A DNA stretch of 64,000 nucleotides from the NCBI GenBank assembly GCA_002839375.1, contig PGXY01000004.1:177612-241611 (forward strand), in the 5' to 3' direction. The translations under genes were made by a program, and so were the position numbers. This document shows positions 16,397 through 24,701 of this stretch, piece after piece. The notes below the pieces were generated by a model, which had not been told where the DNA came from, ran no database searches, and saw only the letters and a list, made by a program, of their open reading frames with translations. Within the stretch, counting starts at the first letter, position 1; each line of letters starts with the position of its first letter. The stretch is from Spirochaetae bacterium HGW-Spirochaetae-1. GTDB lineage: Bacteria > Spirochaetota > UBA4802 > UBA5550.

Positions 16397-17635
16397 TCAG
16401 GGAGGTTTCTTTATCGGTATAAAATAGCCTTTTTGTATTACATGGGTTTTAATCAGCGAGTCAATAGAATTCGGTGCCTGTAAAGAATACGCTACATCGG
16501 CCAGCATAACAGTTCCGCATTGAGGGCAGAGTTCCGGGTCTTTCTCAAAACAATGCTGAACCGCGTCACGCCATGTTTTCTTTTCTATGTAATCCAGCTT
16601 TTCTCTTATACCGCTGGCGTATATGCCATAATATCGAATAGTTTTCTCATTCCGGTCCGGCAGAAAAAAAAGCATGAGGGCCATGAACTCGTAAATGTCC
16701 ATGGTTTTTACCGCGTATGATTTCTCTCCGCTCTGCCGATTCACCCAGCTCTTATACCGAAAGGTCACGGTTTTTCGCTCGTTATCAACTTTAACGATCT
16801 GGCTGTTGTTCATATACCCTGTGGCAATATATTCCGTTGCTCTGAAAAGGATTTCGTTATTGTTCCCCCTGACCGGTTTGAAATAGACATGGAAGCCATT
16901 AACATACTGTGCAATATAAAAGTCATGTTCATCCTTCGTAATTATCCGGGTCCTGACAAGATGGCGTAAAAAATGCTGCATCCATATAAAGCGTGCCTTT
17001 TTGTAGGGGATAAAAATATTCTCGAGTATTTCACCCGTTTCAGTATTGACGAGTTCTGAGGTACCGATGAGATGAACATGCGGGTTATAGTTCAATCCGT
17101 TTCCACAGGAATGGACCGTGGCTATAACGCCTGGTTTATGTTCCTTTCCCTTAAGCCCGGCTGCCGTCATGAGGATGTCGCGATAGCATTGTGAAGCCTC
17201 TTTTATCATATCCGCCGTATTATAACCCTTTTCAAACAATACCTGACTCAAGGCGCCCGGCACCGTGAAGGTCACATGAAAGTGATTCAGATTCGTGTTG
17301 AGTATGCAGGAAAGATTGAGGGACCAGCCGAAAAGTTTCTTTCTGTAGCATGAGACACAAAGACGAGACTTGCAGGTGAATGGCACCACGAGAACCGTGC
17401 CGCATCCGCTACAGGCATGGCGGACAAAGCCATTCCGGAACCTGCCGCATTTGATGAGCTTATGTGCTTCCTCCTTCTTTTCTTTTGTAAGCGGACCATA
17501 CCGGTCCCTGAAGCGTTCGTCATATATTTCCTGGAACCCCTGCCAGTGGCGTATCCACAGGAATTTATAGGCGCTCCACCGCTCAAGGCCCGGTTGATAA
17601 GCGGGTTTGTCTCCATGCTCTGAACAGATGTACAC
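16397..17635 (-). CDS. IS91 family transposase (HUH/Y2 rolling-circle type)
   Basis: The 412-residue protein has a full-length IS91 layout. An N-terminal zinc-binding domain has C-S-G-C (75-78) and C-x-x-C at 93-96. The HUH motif 'N-P-H-V-H-L-I-G-T' gives metal ligands His186/His188. A tyrosine block 'A-T-E-Y-I-A-T-G-Y' follows (Tyr269/Tyr274, spacing one residue longer than the usual Y-x3-Y). A C-terminal 'C-P-Q-C-G' (about 384-388) completes the layout. These enzymes nick single-stranded ends and move elements by rolling-circle replication. No frameshift is seen, so the gene may be functional. Confidence 0.88.
   Translation of the reverse strand: MYICSEHGDKPAYQPGLERWSAYKFLWIRHWQGFQEIYDERFRDRYGPLTKEKKEEAHKLIKCGRFRNGFVRHACSGCGTVLVVPFTCKSRLCVSCYRKKLFGWSLNLSCILNTNLNHFHVTFTVPGALSQVLFEKGYNTADMIKEASQCYRDILMTAAGLKGKEHKPGVIATVHSCGNGLNYNPHVHLIGTSELVNTETGEILENIFIPYKKARFIWMQHFLRHLVRTRIITKDEHDFYIAQYVNGFHVYFKPVRGNNNEILFRATEYIATGYMNNSQIVKVDNERKTVTFRYKSWVNRQSGEKSYAVKTMDIYEFMALMLFFLPDRNEKTIRYYGIYASGIREKLDYIEKKTWRDAVQHCFEKDPELCPQCGTVMLADVAYSLQAPNSIDSLIKTHVIQKGYFIPIKKPP
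16397..17635 (-). mobile_element. IS91-like element, ends not determined
   Basis: Only the transposase gene marks the element. IS91 elements have no inverted repeats or target duplications, so oriIS and terIS cannot be placed by eye. The dispersed repeat copy G at 16154-16282 lies where the transposase-3'-side end (oriIS) would be expected, which is suggestive but not proof. Confidence 0.5.
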
Positions 17636-17747
17636 ACAGAGTATACGAAGGAACAGAAGTTATAGGTGAATAAAAACAGCAACAGATACCGGGTAGTATT
17701 CTTACAGCGGCTGCATAGCCAAAAGGCCCCAATCTACTTCTGTCCAC

Positions 17748-17782
17748 AAAAAAACCGGCCTGAAATTTCTCTCAGCCCGGTT
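17748..17782 (-). terminator. Rho-independent terminator of the histone-like gene
   Basis: On the minus strand an 11-bp stem with a single mismatch (AACCGGGCTGA / TCAGGCCGGTT) is followed at once by seven T residues. It starts 28 bp after the stop codon of the lysine-rich protein gene. Confidence 0.75.
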
Positions 17783-17809
17783 CTCTTTTTCATTTTTAAA
17801 AATAATTTC

Positions 17810-18595
17810 TCAGTCATTCTTCCCGAAAAACTTCGAGAACAGGCCTTCCTTCTGCTTTTTCAAAACTTTCTTTTTAGCTTTTTTCACGGCAGCCTTCTTT
17901 GGTTTTGCCGTTGCTTTCTTAACCGGTGTTTTTTTCGCTGCGGTTTTCTTTTTTACCGTCTTTTTGGCTGCTGCCTTCTTTTTCACGCTTTTCTTCGCAA
18001 CGGCTTTTTTCTTGACCACCTTCTTCTTTACCGCTTTTTTTGCTGCGGTTTTCTTTTTTACGGCCTTCTTAACCGCGGTCTTTTTTGTCGCCGTCTTCTT
18101 TTTGACTGCTTTCTTTTTAACCGCTTTTTTCTTTACCACTTTTTTCTTCGCTGTTACGGTTTTCTTTGCGGCTTTCTTTTTTGCCTCCCGTTTTTTGGCC
18201 TCGAGCTTCTCCATCTCGGCAGGGGAAACCTTGAAGAATGAGTTATGATAATTTCTGTTTTTGAAGGACTGCAGGGCCCGTGTAACGAGCCCGTCGATAT
18301 CGATCTGCTCATAGGTTGATTCGATGTAATCAAAGGAGAGGTGCGCCAGGCCGCAGCGAAGGTAACTGGTCAGCTTCTCCTGCGTTGCCCCCTTTTTATA
18401 CAGGAGCATGAGCCAGTTGCGCAGGGCCTGCTCTCCTTTTATAAAGGTCTCCTCGGTGAGAATCTTTCCCGATTTCCGCACATGCCTGTTCATCATATCA
18501 TGAACTTTTTTATAGTCCTTTTCCAGCGTTGGATCTATAATGCCGTTTTCAATTAATTTCTGATCGAGCCTCACCACGCTTCTGACTTCCGCCAT
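17810..18595 (-). CDS. Histone-H1-like lysine/alanine-rich protein
   Basis: The 261-residue protein starts at 18595, where GAGG lies nine bases upstream; an upstream in-frame start would add 42 non-protein-like residues. Residues 1 to about 130 form a helical domain of unknown family with few basic repeats. From about 135 to 250 the chain is almost only K, A, V and T in 'K-K-x-[AV]-x-K-K' repeats, as in eukaryotic H1 tails and bacterial Hc1/AlgP-type proteins, ending in 'L-F-S-K-F-F-G'. The tail should bind DNA non-specifically; nucleoid compaction or regulation is inferred. A clear terminator follows. Confidence 0.75.
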   Translation of the reverse strand: MAEVRSVVRLDQKLIENGIIDPTLEKDYKKVHDMMNRHVRKSGKILTEETFIKGEQALRNWLMLLYKKGATQEKLTSYLRCGLAHLSFDYIESTYEQIDIDGLVTRALQSFKNRNYHNSFFKVSPAEMEKLEAKKREAKKKAAKKTVTAKKKVVKKKAVKKKAVKKKTATKKTAVKKAVKKKTAAKKAVKKKVVKKKAVAKKSVKKKAAAKKTVKKKTAAKKTPVKKATAKPKKAAVKKAKKKVLKKQKEGLFSKFFGKND

Positions 18596-18800
18596 GCCGT
18601 ATACCTCGTGTTGGATTTTAATGTGTATATCTATGATACTATTACACGCCCGACCCCTGCTGTCAATTAAAATCATCACCGGGAGAAATCCCCTGCCGAA
18701 CCGCCATATTCCGACAGGCAATAATTTATTTCTTGATCATATATCCTTCCTGTAGCAATAGTATCCAACATCATATCAAATCGCATACAGGCGGACCCCC

Positions 18801-20744
18801 ATGGACAGAAAAACCGAATTGCTGAAAAGAATTCCTCTTTTCGGGAACCTGAATGAGCAGGAACTGCTTATAATAACCGAATATACGCAGCAGTCCGATT
18901 ACACGGAGGGCTCGATCCTTTTTAAAAACGGCGACAGAAGCACGTCGTGCTATATCGTGGACAAAGGTGAAATCCGCATCGTCCAGGACGCCTATCTTGA
19001 CCGCGATAACACACTGGCCTTCTTCATTGAAGGCGAAATCTTCGGTGAATTCGATCTCTTTGAGAACGATCCCCGGACAGCCACGGCCATAGCGCATTGC
19101 GACAGCTCCCTGCTGATCTTCCCCGGCGAAGGCCAGGAACTGGAAGTACTGTATAACAAGCATCCCGATATATTCGTAAAAATGTATCATACCCTCATCA
19201 CACTCAACGCCGGCAGGATACGCCGAACCAACAAGGTCATCACGGAAAAAAGCTCCTGGATCAACGATCTCAAGGAGCAGATGTACAAGGACAAGCTGAC
19301 CAATTTTTACAACCAGACCTATCTTGACGATGAGGTCCCCGGTCTTTTAAAGCAGTTCGATAAAACCGGGCTGCTCGTGGTAAAACCCGATGATTTTAAA
19401 AGTGTCAACGATACCTTCGGACACGAGGCCGGAGACCGGGCCCTGAAAGCCATTTCTTCCACGGTTATTTCCGCCCTGGGTGACAATGAAATCCCCATCC
19501 GGTTCAGGGGCAATGAATTCATCGTGGCATACTTCGGCAGGAGCGCCGATGAAGCCATTGAGTCGGCGCAGGAATTATTCCGTAAGCTGAGTGACCTGGA
19601 TATCGGGGATCTTATAGCCGACAGGACCCTGAAGCTCACCTATAGCATGGGACTGGCCGAATACCCGGCCCAGGGCGAGACCATAGAAACCGTTATCCAG
19701 TTGGCATACGCCAAAATGTTTGAACAGCGCGACAGCGGCGGCAGCGGAATCAGAACGGCCGAGACCCTCATAGATAATCTCATCCCTTTTCTCCAGACCG
19801 TCACAGTCTTCTCTCCGCTGTATATCTCGGAACTGAAAATCATATCGGGCTTCCTGAAACCCCATACGTATAAACAGGACAGCATCATCTGCAGCGAGGG
19901 TGATGAAGGCAATGAACTCTTCATCATCGAATCGGGGGGTGCCACAGCTTCCATACGTGTCGATGATGAAGAGGAAAAAATTATATCCGAGTTTTCTCCT
20001 GGTGATTTTTTCGGCGAGATGGCCATCTTCGAAAATGCCCTCCGCTCCGCCACCATAACCGCCCGCGAAGACAGCGTGATCCTGGCCCTGGACAAGAACG
20101 ACTTTTTCTCCCTCATGGATAAATGGCCCCTGGTGGCCATTAAGATAATGCGGGGAATGCTCGATATCACCTCGGGACGCCTGAGCAGCACGGGCCGTTT
20201 TATCTCCGAGATGGTGAAGTGGGGTGATAATGCCAGCCGCCGGGCCATCACCGATGAACTTTCCGGTTTATACAACCGGCGTTATCTCGACAGCTCCCTG
20301 ACAGAACAATTCGGAAAGGCGCAGAGAAACGGGAGCACCCTGTCCATCATCATGGCCGACCTTGATCTGTTCCGCGAGGTTAACGAGTCCTACAGCCACG
20401 AAACCGGCGACCGGTACATCGTGGAAGTAGCATCGATATTCAAAAAATGCCTGAGAAGCACGGATATAATAGCACGTTACGGCGGCGATGAATTCACCAT
20501 TGTGCTTCCCGACACGGACATCGCATCGGCCCGGCAGCTGGCGGAAAATATCCGTGCCGACGTCGCAAAACTGGATTTCCTGAAGGAGCTTCCCGGGCCC
20601 GATCTGCACCTCTCCACGAGCCTGGGACTGGCTGCCTTTCCCGATCATTGCAGCAGTATTGAAGACCTCAAAAAACGCGCCGATGAGGCCCTCTACAAGG
20701 CCAAAGAAACGGGACGGAACAAGGTGGTATTCTGCGGCGACTGA
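18801..20744 (+). CDS. Duplicated cNMP-binding/GGDEF protein, diguanylate cyclase
   Basis: The 647-residue soluble protein has the order cNMP (about 10-125), GGDEF-1 (about 165-325), cNMP (about 340-460), GGDEF-2 (about 483-645). Both cNMP domains keep the 'G-E-[IF]-F-G-E' phosphate-binding turn. GGDEF-1 reads R-G-N-E-F (236-240), so the active site is degenerate. GGDEF-2 has intact G-G-D-E-F (561-565) and an I-site R-S-T-D (552-555) for product inhibition. It should make c-di-GMP from two GTP, with the second half catalytic and the first possibly a GTP or dimerisation module. It is divergent from the histone-like gene. Confidence 0.9.
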   Translation: MDRKTELLKRIPLFGNLNEQELLIITEYTQQSDYTEGSILFKNGDRSTSCYIVDKGEIRIVQDAYLDRDNTLAFFIEGEIFGEFDLFENDPRTATAIAHCDSSLLIFPGEGQELEVLYNKHPDIFVKMYHTLITLNAGRIRRTNKVITEKSSWINDLKEQMYKDKLTNFYNQTYLDDEVPGLLKQFDKTGLLVVKPDDFKSVNDTFGHEAGDRALKAISSTVISALGDNEIPIRFRGNEFIVAYFGRSADEAIESAQELFRKLSDLDIGDLIADRTLKLTYSMGLAEYPAQGETIETVIQLAYAKMFEQRDSGGSGIRTAETLIDNLIPFLQTVTVFSPLYISELKIISGFLKPHTYKQDSIICSEGDEGNELFIIESGGATASIRVDDEEEKIISEFSPGDFFGEMAIFENALRSATITAREDSVILALDKNDFFSLMDKWPLVAIKIMRGMLDITSGRLSSTGRFISEMVKWGDNASRRAITDELSGLYNRRYLDSSLTEQFGKAQRNGSTLSIIMADLDLFREVNESYSHETGDRYIVEVASIFKKCLRSTDIIARYGGDEFTIVLPDTDIASARQLAENIRADVAKLDFLKELPGPDLHLSTSLGLAAFPDHCSSIEDLKKRADEALYKAKETGRNKVVFCGD

Positions 20745-20753
20745 CCAGCGGCC

Positions 20754-21953
20754 TCAGTGCAGGATCATGGCATCGACTTCAACATCAACGCGAAGCAATT
20801 CCTCCTGCCTGCCCTCGAGGACCATGCTGTAAATGGAAATCAGGCGATGACAGGACCGCTCAATGCTGTACTGCCCCGCCTTTTCCCGATATTGGCGTCC
20901 CGCTTTTTCCAACTCGTACCGGTTCTCCACGAGATTATCGATTTTTGCAGCCAGGTCACGGGGATCGTCACTGCGGAAAAGAAAGCGCTCATCAAGGGCA
21001 AACTGTTTCGCCGCACTGGTCCGTGAATCGGAGATGAGCGCCGGGAGGCCGCATGCCATGGCTTCCAGAACCGTCATCGACTCCAGCTCCACCTCCGAGG
21101 CATGGACATAGAGATCGGCCATATTGTAATTTTCAAGAAGTTCATCATCATCCACATAACCGATATCGGCCGGGACCGGCAAATCTGCGGCTCGGGTCTT
21201 TATCTCATCTTCCAACGGACCCCTCCCGGCAATTATGAGCTTTATCCGGCCACCGTACCGCGATTGTTTTATGGCATCGATTATGATGTCATGACGCTTG
21301 TCCCTGGCAAGACGCCCCACGGTATAGATAATAAAATACTTATCATAGTCTTTCTTTCGTACCGCATCCACAGGCCTGAAGCGCGGGAGAATGCCGTTGG
21401 AAACGACAAAGCCGGGCACTTGCAGACCATGTTTTTGAAGTTCACTACGAGCGAAGCGGCTTGGACATATAACAGCTGCCGAGCGGTTGTATAGTATCCT
21501 GTTGAAAAACCTGTAGAGCATCCCGGTCAATGCATCATTTCGGATACCGATATTATATAGAATATTCTCGGGCTGCACATGGAAGGAGGATATGACCGGT
21601 TTACCCAGTTTCCGTGCCAGGCGCACGGTGCCATACCCCAGCAGAAAAGGAAACTGCACGTGTATGATATCAGCCTCTTCAAATATTTTTTTTAAAATGT
21701 CTCTTTTCGGGATGGCGAAAATAAATCCATTCTTCTTCATTATTCTTTTAACGGCCGGAATGGGAAAATAATAGCCCGGCACCACTGCTTTACCCGCTGC
21801 AGGAGCACCGGTGGATAATACTGTGACATCGTATCCCTGCTCCCGTAGCACCCGGACGAAACGCTCCGTGGAAACCATACCGCCTCCCCAGGCCCCGTCA
21901 AATACATCGGTCACCATAACAATCTTCAGGCTGTGAGAATCAGTCTTTTTCAT
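20754..21953 (-). CDS. Glycosyltransferase family 4 protein
   Basis: The protein has about 399 residues from the ATG at 21953 (a GTG 15 bases upstream is the alternative). It is a GT-B fold enzyme. The N-terminal half has 'G-G-G-M-V-S-T-E-R' (a glycine-rich acceptor loop) and 'I-I-H-V-Q-F-P'. The C-terminal half has 'V-G-R-L-A-R-D-K-R', 'I-A-G-R-G-P-L' and the retaining-GT4 motif 'E-x-E-S-M-T-V-L-E-A-M-A-C-G-L-P'. Close relatives glycosylate phosphatidylinositol or diacylglycerol, or build surface glycans; the acceptor is unknown. It is 141 bp downstream of the flagellin-like gene and ends 9 bp from the convergent GGDEF gene. Confidence 0.88.
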   Translation of the reverse strand: MKKTDSHSLKIVMVTDVFDGAWGGGMVSTERFVRVLREQGYDVTVLSTGAPAAGKAVVPGYYFPIPAVKRIMKKNGFIFAIPKRDILKKIFEEADIIHVQFPFLLGYGTVRLARKLGKPVISSFHVQPENILYNIGIRNDALTGMLYRFFNRILYNRSAAVICPSRFARSELQKHGLQVPGFVVSNGILPRFRPVDAVRKKDYDKYFIIYTVGRLARDKRHDIIIDAIKQSRYGGRIKLIIAGRGPLEDEIKTRAADLPVPADIGYVDDDELLENYNMADLYVHASEVELESMTVLEAMACGLPALISDSRTSAAKQFALDERFLFRSDDPRDLAAKIDNLVENRYELEKAGRQYREKAGQYSIERSCHRLISIYSMVLEGRQEELLRVDVEVDAMILH

Positions 21954-22094
21954 ACAGATACCCCGCACCGGTTACTGCTCCCCGAAAGCAAACAAGGGAA
22001 GATTGATTAACTGCTTAATTAAAGATGAAGATACGGCACGTCAATCGGAATTTGTAATAAAGTTCAGCCCCGGTGTGCTGTAAATTCTGCAGAT

Positions 22095-22919
22095 TTATTT
22101 ATTTTTCAGGATAAGAATGCCGTAGGATGTTTTCAGAAGAGCGCCGGATTCAGCGAGCCTGCTTATTTCCTCTGCCATGTCGAGATCCGATATCCGGCTC
22201 ATTGATGACGCCAGGTTTACATAATAGACACTTTTGCCCTTGATGCGGAGCCGGAGAATATTGTCCCTGCTGCCCAGAATCGCCCGTGCACGCGAAATCC
22301 GGGACAGGGCCGCATCAATCATCCCCAGGGAGGCTTCAGTGCCGGTCACGGCGCTTACCTTATCAAGACCCAGTCCCGTTACGGTCAGATCAGGGATAAC
22401 CCGTTTTCCATTGAAGGAGGCATACTGCGCCTGCATATCGATCTCCTGCCGGAGCTGATCAACCTCGCTTTGGATCAGTTCCCGGTCATCACTGTTGAGA
22501 ATGCCGTTGGAAGCCCGAAGCAGCAGCTCGCGCATTCTGACCAGAACCTGCTGATCGTGTCCCATGGCGCTTTCGGCATAATTCACGTAATTCCTCATAT
22601 CCTCATCATTGACGATCCTCTGCCGCACCTCACCCAGTATTTTTTCCATATTTTCTGAAACGGCAAATCCTGCGGGATCGTCCGATGGCGTTACAATTCT
22701 CAGGCCCGCTGAAAGTTTTTCAATACGCCGGGAAACCCGTTCACCGAGTAACTTCTGCCGGTCCAGTATAAAAACCGATCCGGCCCGGTTGTATACTGCG
22801 TAATCGACACCTGAAGGGAGGATGAGTGATGACTGCGGTGATTGAGGCATCACGGGTGAAGTGAGCAAAATACTTATCGCCAGTATAAACAGAATATTTA
22901 AAAATCCGCTGCGCCCCAT
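22095..22919 (-). CDS. Flagellin-like protein with N-terminal Sec signal peptide
   Basis: The 274-residue protein begins with a typical signal peptide (hydrophobic core 'I-L-F-I-L-A-I-S-I-L-L', residues about 9-19). A FlaB-type D0/D1 core follows: 'I-E-K-L-S-A-G-L-R-I', 'D-D-P-A-G-F-A-V-S-E', 'A-S-N-G-I-L-N-S-D-D-R' and 'Q-Y-A-S-F-N-G'. The C-terminal part keeps 'M-I-D-A-A-L-S-R-I-S-R-A-R-A-I-L-G' and 'S-R-I-S-D-L-D-M-A-E-E' but stops at 'G-I-L-I-L-K-N-K', without the usual flagellin end (L-x-Q-x-N-x...L-L). Spirochaete flagellins normally reach the periplasm by the flagellar export gate, not Sec. The role is unknown; a periplasmic flagellar accessory is one possibility. Confidence 0.82.
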   Translation of the reverse strand: MGRSGFLNILFILAISILLTSPVMPQSPQSSLILPSGVDYAVYNRAGSVFILDRQKLLGERVSRRIEKLSAGLRIVTPSDDPAGFAVSENMEKILGEVRQRIVNDEDMRNYVNYAESAMGHDQQVLVRMRELLLRASNGILNSDDRELIQSEVDQLRQEIDMQAQYASFNGKRVIPDLTVTGLGLDKVSAVTGTEASLGMIDAALSRISRARAILGSRDNILRLRIKGKSVYYVNLASSMSRISDLDMAEEISRLAESGALLKTSYGILILKNK

Positions 22920-23025
22920 AACATGCTCCTCCGGTCCATAAACTATAAGACACGGCCGACGGCTACGGGGTTACAGAATCACACCGGTACCTGTCAGTGA
23001 GAAAAACCGGAATTTGGGAAAATCA

Positions 23026-23053
23026 TTGACAAATTGTCGAAAATAAATATAGT
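23026..23053 (+). promoter_or_regulatory. Sigma-70-type promoter of the LysM lipoprotein gene
   Basis: TTGACA (23026-23031) and TATAGT (23048-23053) are separated by 16 bp, 54 bp before the start codon. A dyad GACAA-A-TTGTC (23028-23038) overlaps the -35 box and could be an operator. Confidence 0.6.
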
Positions 23054-23107
23054 TTCGGATACCTGATTAACATACATTGAATTTGAGCCAGGATGAGGAA
23101 TAACCCG

Positions 23108-24658
23108 ATGAAAAAAATACTGCTTCCCCTTATAAGCATACTACTGCCGGCATTTTTTGCCGGGTGCCAGCTCGATGTTCCCATCAAAGCGATGGTCAGT
23201 GCCCGCTCCGCCATCACGAGGGGCTATGAAGTGAAAGCCGATACCTATGCTCCGGAAGAGCTTAAAAGTGCCGAGGATAAGCTCTACGAAAGCCATTCGC
23301 AGCTTAAAAAAGGAGACATCGACAAGGCAAAATCTCTGGCTGTCGACTCCAAGACTGATGCCGATGCCGCAATTGAAAAATCCCTGCCTCTCCTGGCCCG
23401 GGACACCCTGGCCCTGGCAAAACAGGCGTATGATCAGGCCGAAAAACTCTATGCCGAAAAATATGCGCCCGAAGACTTCAGCCGCACCGCCGCTCTTATC
23501 ACCGAGTCTGAAAATCTCATGACGCAAAACATGCACTGGGATTCCTATCTTAAATCAAAGGAAGCCCTGTCTGCCGCAAATGCCGCCATGACTGCGTCGG
23601 AATCCCAGATAGACGCTCTTCGCAGTGAGCTGGATACCATCAAAACCTCTCTGGTGGAAATCAAAACAAAAGACCTGAACAAGGATGCCCAGGATGCCGT
23701 AACTGATATAGAATCCTTCATATCCGTCGCTGAAAATGATCTCAATGAAAAAGATCTTAAGCGGGCTACGGCACATATTTCCGAGGCTTCATCCAAACTT
23801 GACACACTGAAAAATTCCATGGCTGCGGGCGATATTAAGGCCAGGATAGGGGAACTGCGCGACGAAACCGACGCGCTCAAAAACGAACGGGGCAGCGACT
23901 TTGCCTTAAAGGAAATTGACGGTGTCACCGCGCTGCTTAACGAAGCAGAAACCAGTCTGGAGCAGAAAAACCTCGATGATTCCCGTCAGAAAATCAGCGA
24001 TGCCGAGGCCATGCTGAAAACAGCCAGGGAAAACACCGATCGCGGCATTGCTACTGAGAAGCTTGAAGCGGTAAGCAGGCTCAGGGATGATTTAGCAGCC
24101 AGGGACAAAAACAAAAAATTTACCGATGAAATAACCGGTTCCGGCAATCTTATTACACAAAGCAGGGAACTGCTGGATCAAGGCGCAAATAATGATTCCC
24201 TTCAGAAATCCATCGAAGCTGAAGCACTTCTTAACACGGTGAGTGTTTCTCTGGAGAAGGAATACGGCATAGTCCGTCAGCCCGATCAGGGTACCGATAC
24301 TGCCGTTATCGCCCAACCGGGAGAAACACAGATATATGTTGTTCAATACTATAAAAAAGACAAGGATTGCCTGTGGCGTATAGCACAGAAGGTTTACAAG
24401 GACGCCCGCCAGTGGCCCAGAATTTATGTAGCTAACAAAGACCAGATCAAGGACCCGGACCTCATCTTCCCGGGACAGAAATTCGTCATTCCTCCACTTG
24501 CCGTCCCGGAAAAGAAAATGGAATTAAAAGAAGATACGGGTAAAGAACCCGCGAAAGACCTGACCCCGGAAAACACTATTGATGATGACAAGGCAAAAGA
24601 AGGGGATACAGAGAAAGATATGATTAAAGAGAATGAAGATACGAAGGAAGCTCAATAG
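23108..24658 (+). CDS. Lipoprotein with DUF4398-like helical repeats and LysM domain
   Basis: The 516-residue protein starts at 23108, where GAGG lies nine bases upstream. Its lipobox is F-A-G-C (Cys20). Residues about 25-375 are long, charged, coiled-coil-like helices with repeated 'A-x-x-x-[LI]-x-x-[AS]-[EK]-x-L' units, as in DUF4398 proteins of spirochaetes. Residues about 407-458 form a LysM domain ('L-W-R-I-A-Q-K-V-Y', 'I-K-D-P-D-L-I-F-P-G-Q-K-F-V-I-P'). The tail is acidic and disordered. A lipid anchor at one end and peptidoglycan binding at the other suggest an envelope tether or spacer. It is the first of five same-strand envelope genes. Confidence 0.82.
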   Translation: MKKILLPLISILLPAFFAGCQLDVPIKAMVSARSAITRGYEVKADTYAPEELKSAEDKLYESHSQLKKGDIDKAKSLAVDSKTDADAAIEKSLPLLARDTLALAKQAYDQAEKLYAEKYAPEDFSRTAALITESENLMTQNMHWDSYLKSKEALSAANAAMTASESQIDALRSELDTIKTSLVEIKTKDLNKDAQDAVTDIESFISVAENDLNEKDLKRATAHISEASSKLDTLKNSMAAGDIKARIGELRDETDALKNERGSDFALKEIDGVTALLNEAETSLEQKNLDDSRQKISDAEAMLKTARENTDRGIATEKLEAVSRLRDDLAARDKNKKFTDEITGSGNLITQSRELLDQGANNDSLQKSIEAEALLNTVSVSLEKEYGIVRQPDQGTDTAVIAQPGETQIYVVQYYKKDKDCLWRIAQKVYKDARQWPRIYVANKDQIKDPDLIFPGQKFVIPPLAVPEKKMELKEDTGKEPAKDLTPENTIDDDKAKEGDTEKDMIKENEDTKEAQ

Positions 24659-24701
24659 TGGCAGATAAAAACCTTAACCTTTTCTTCCTATTGTTTATCC
24701 C

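Noticed and set aside
17666-18241. 191-codon frame rich in F, L and C on the + strand
   Set aside because: It is the complement of the lysine-rich histone-like tail; the composition is an artefact of that repeat.
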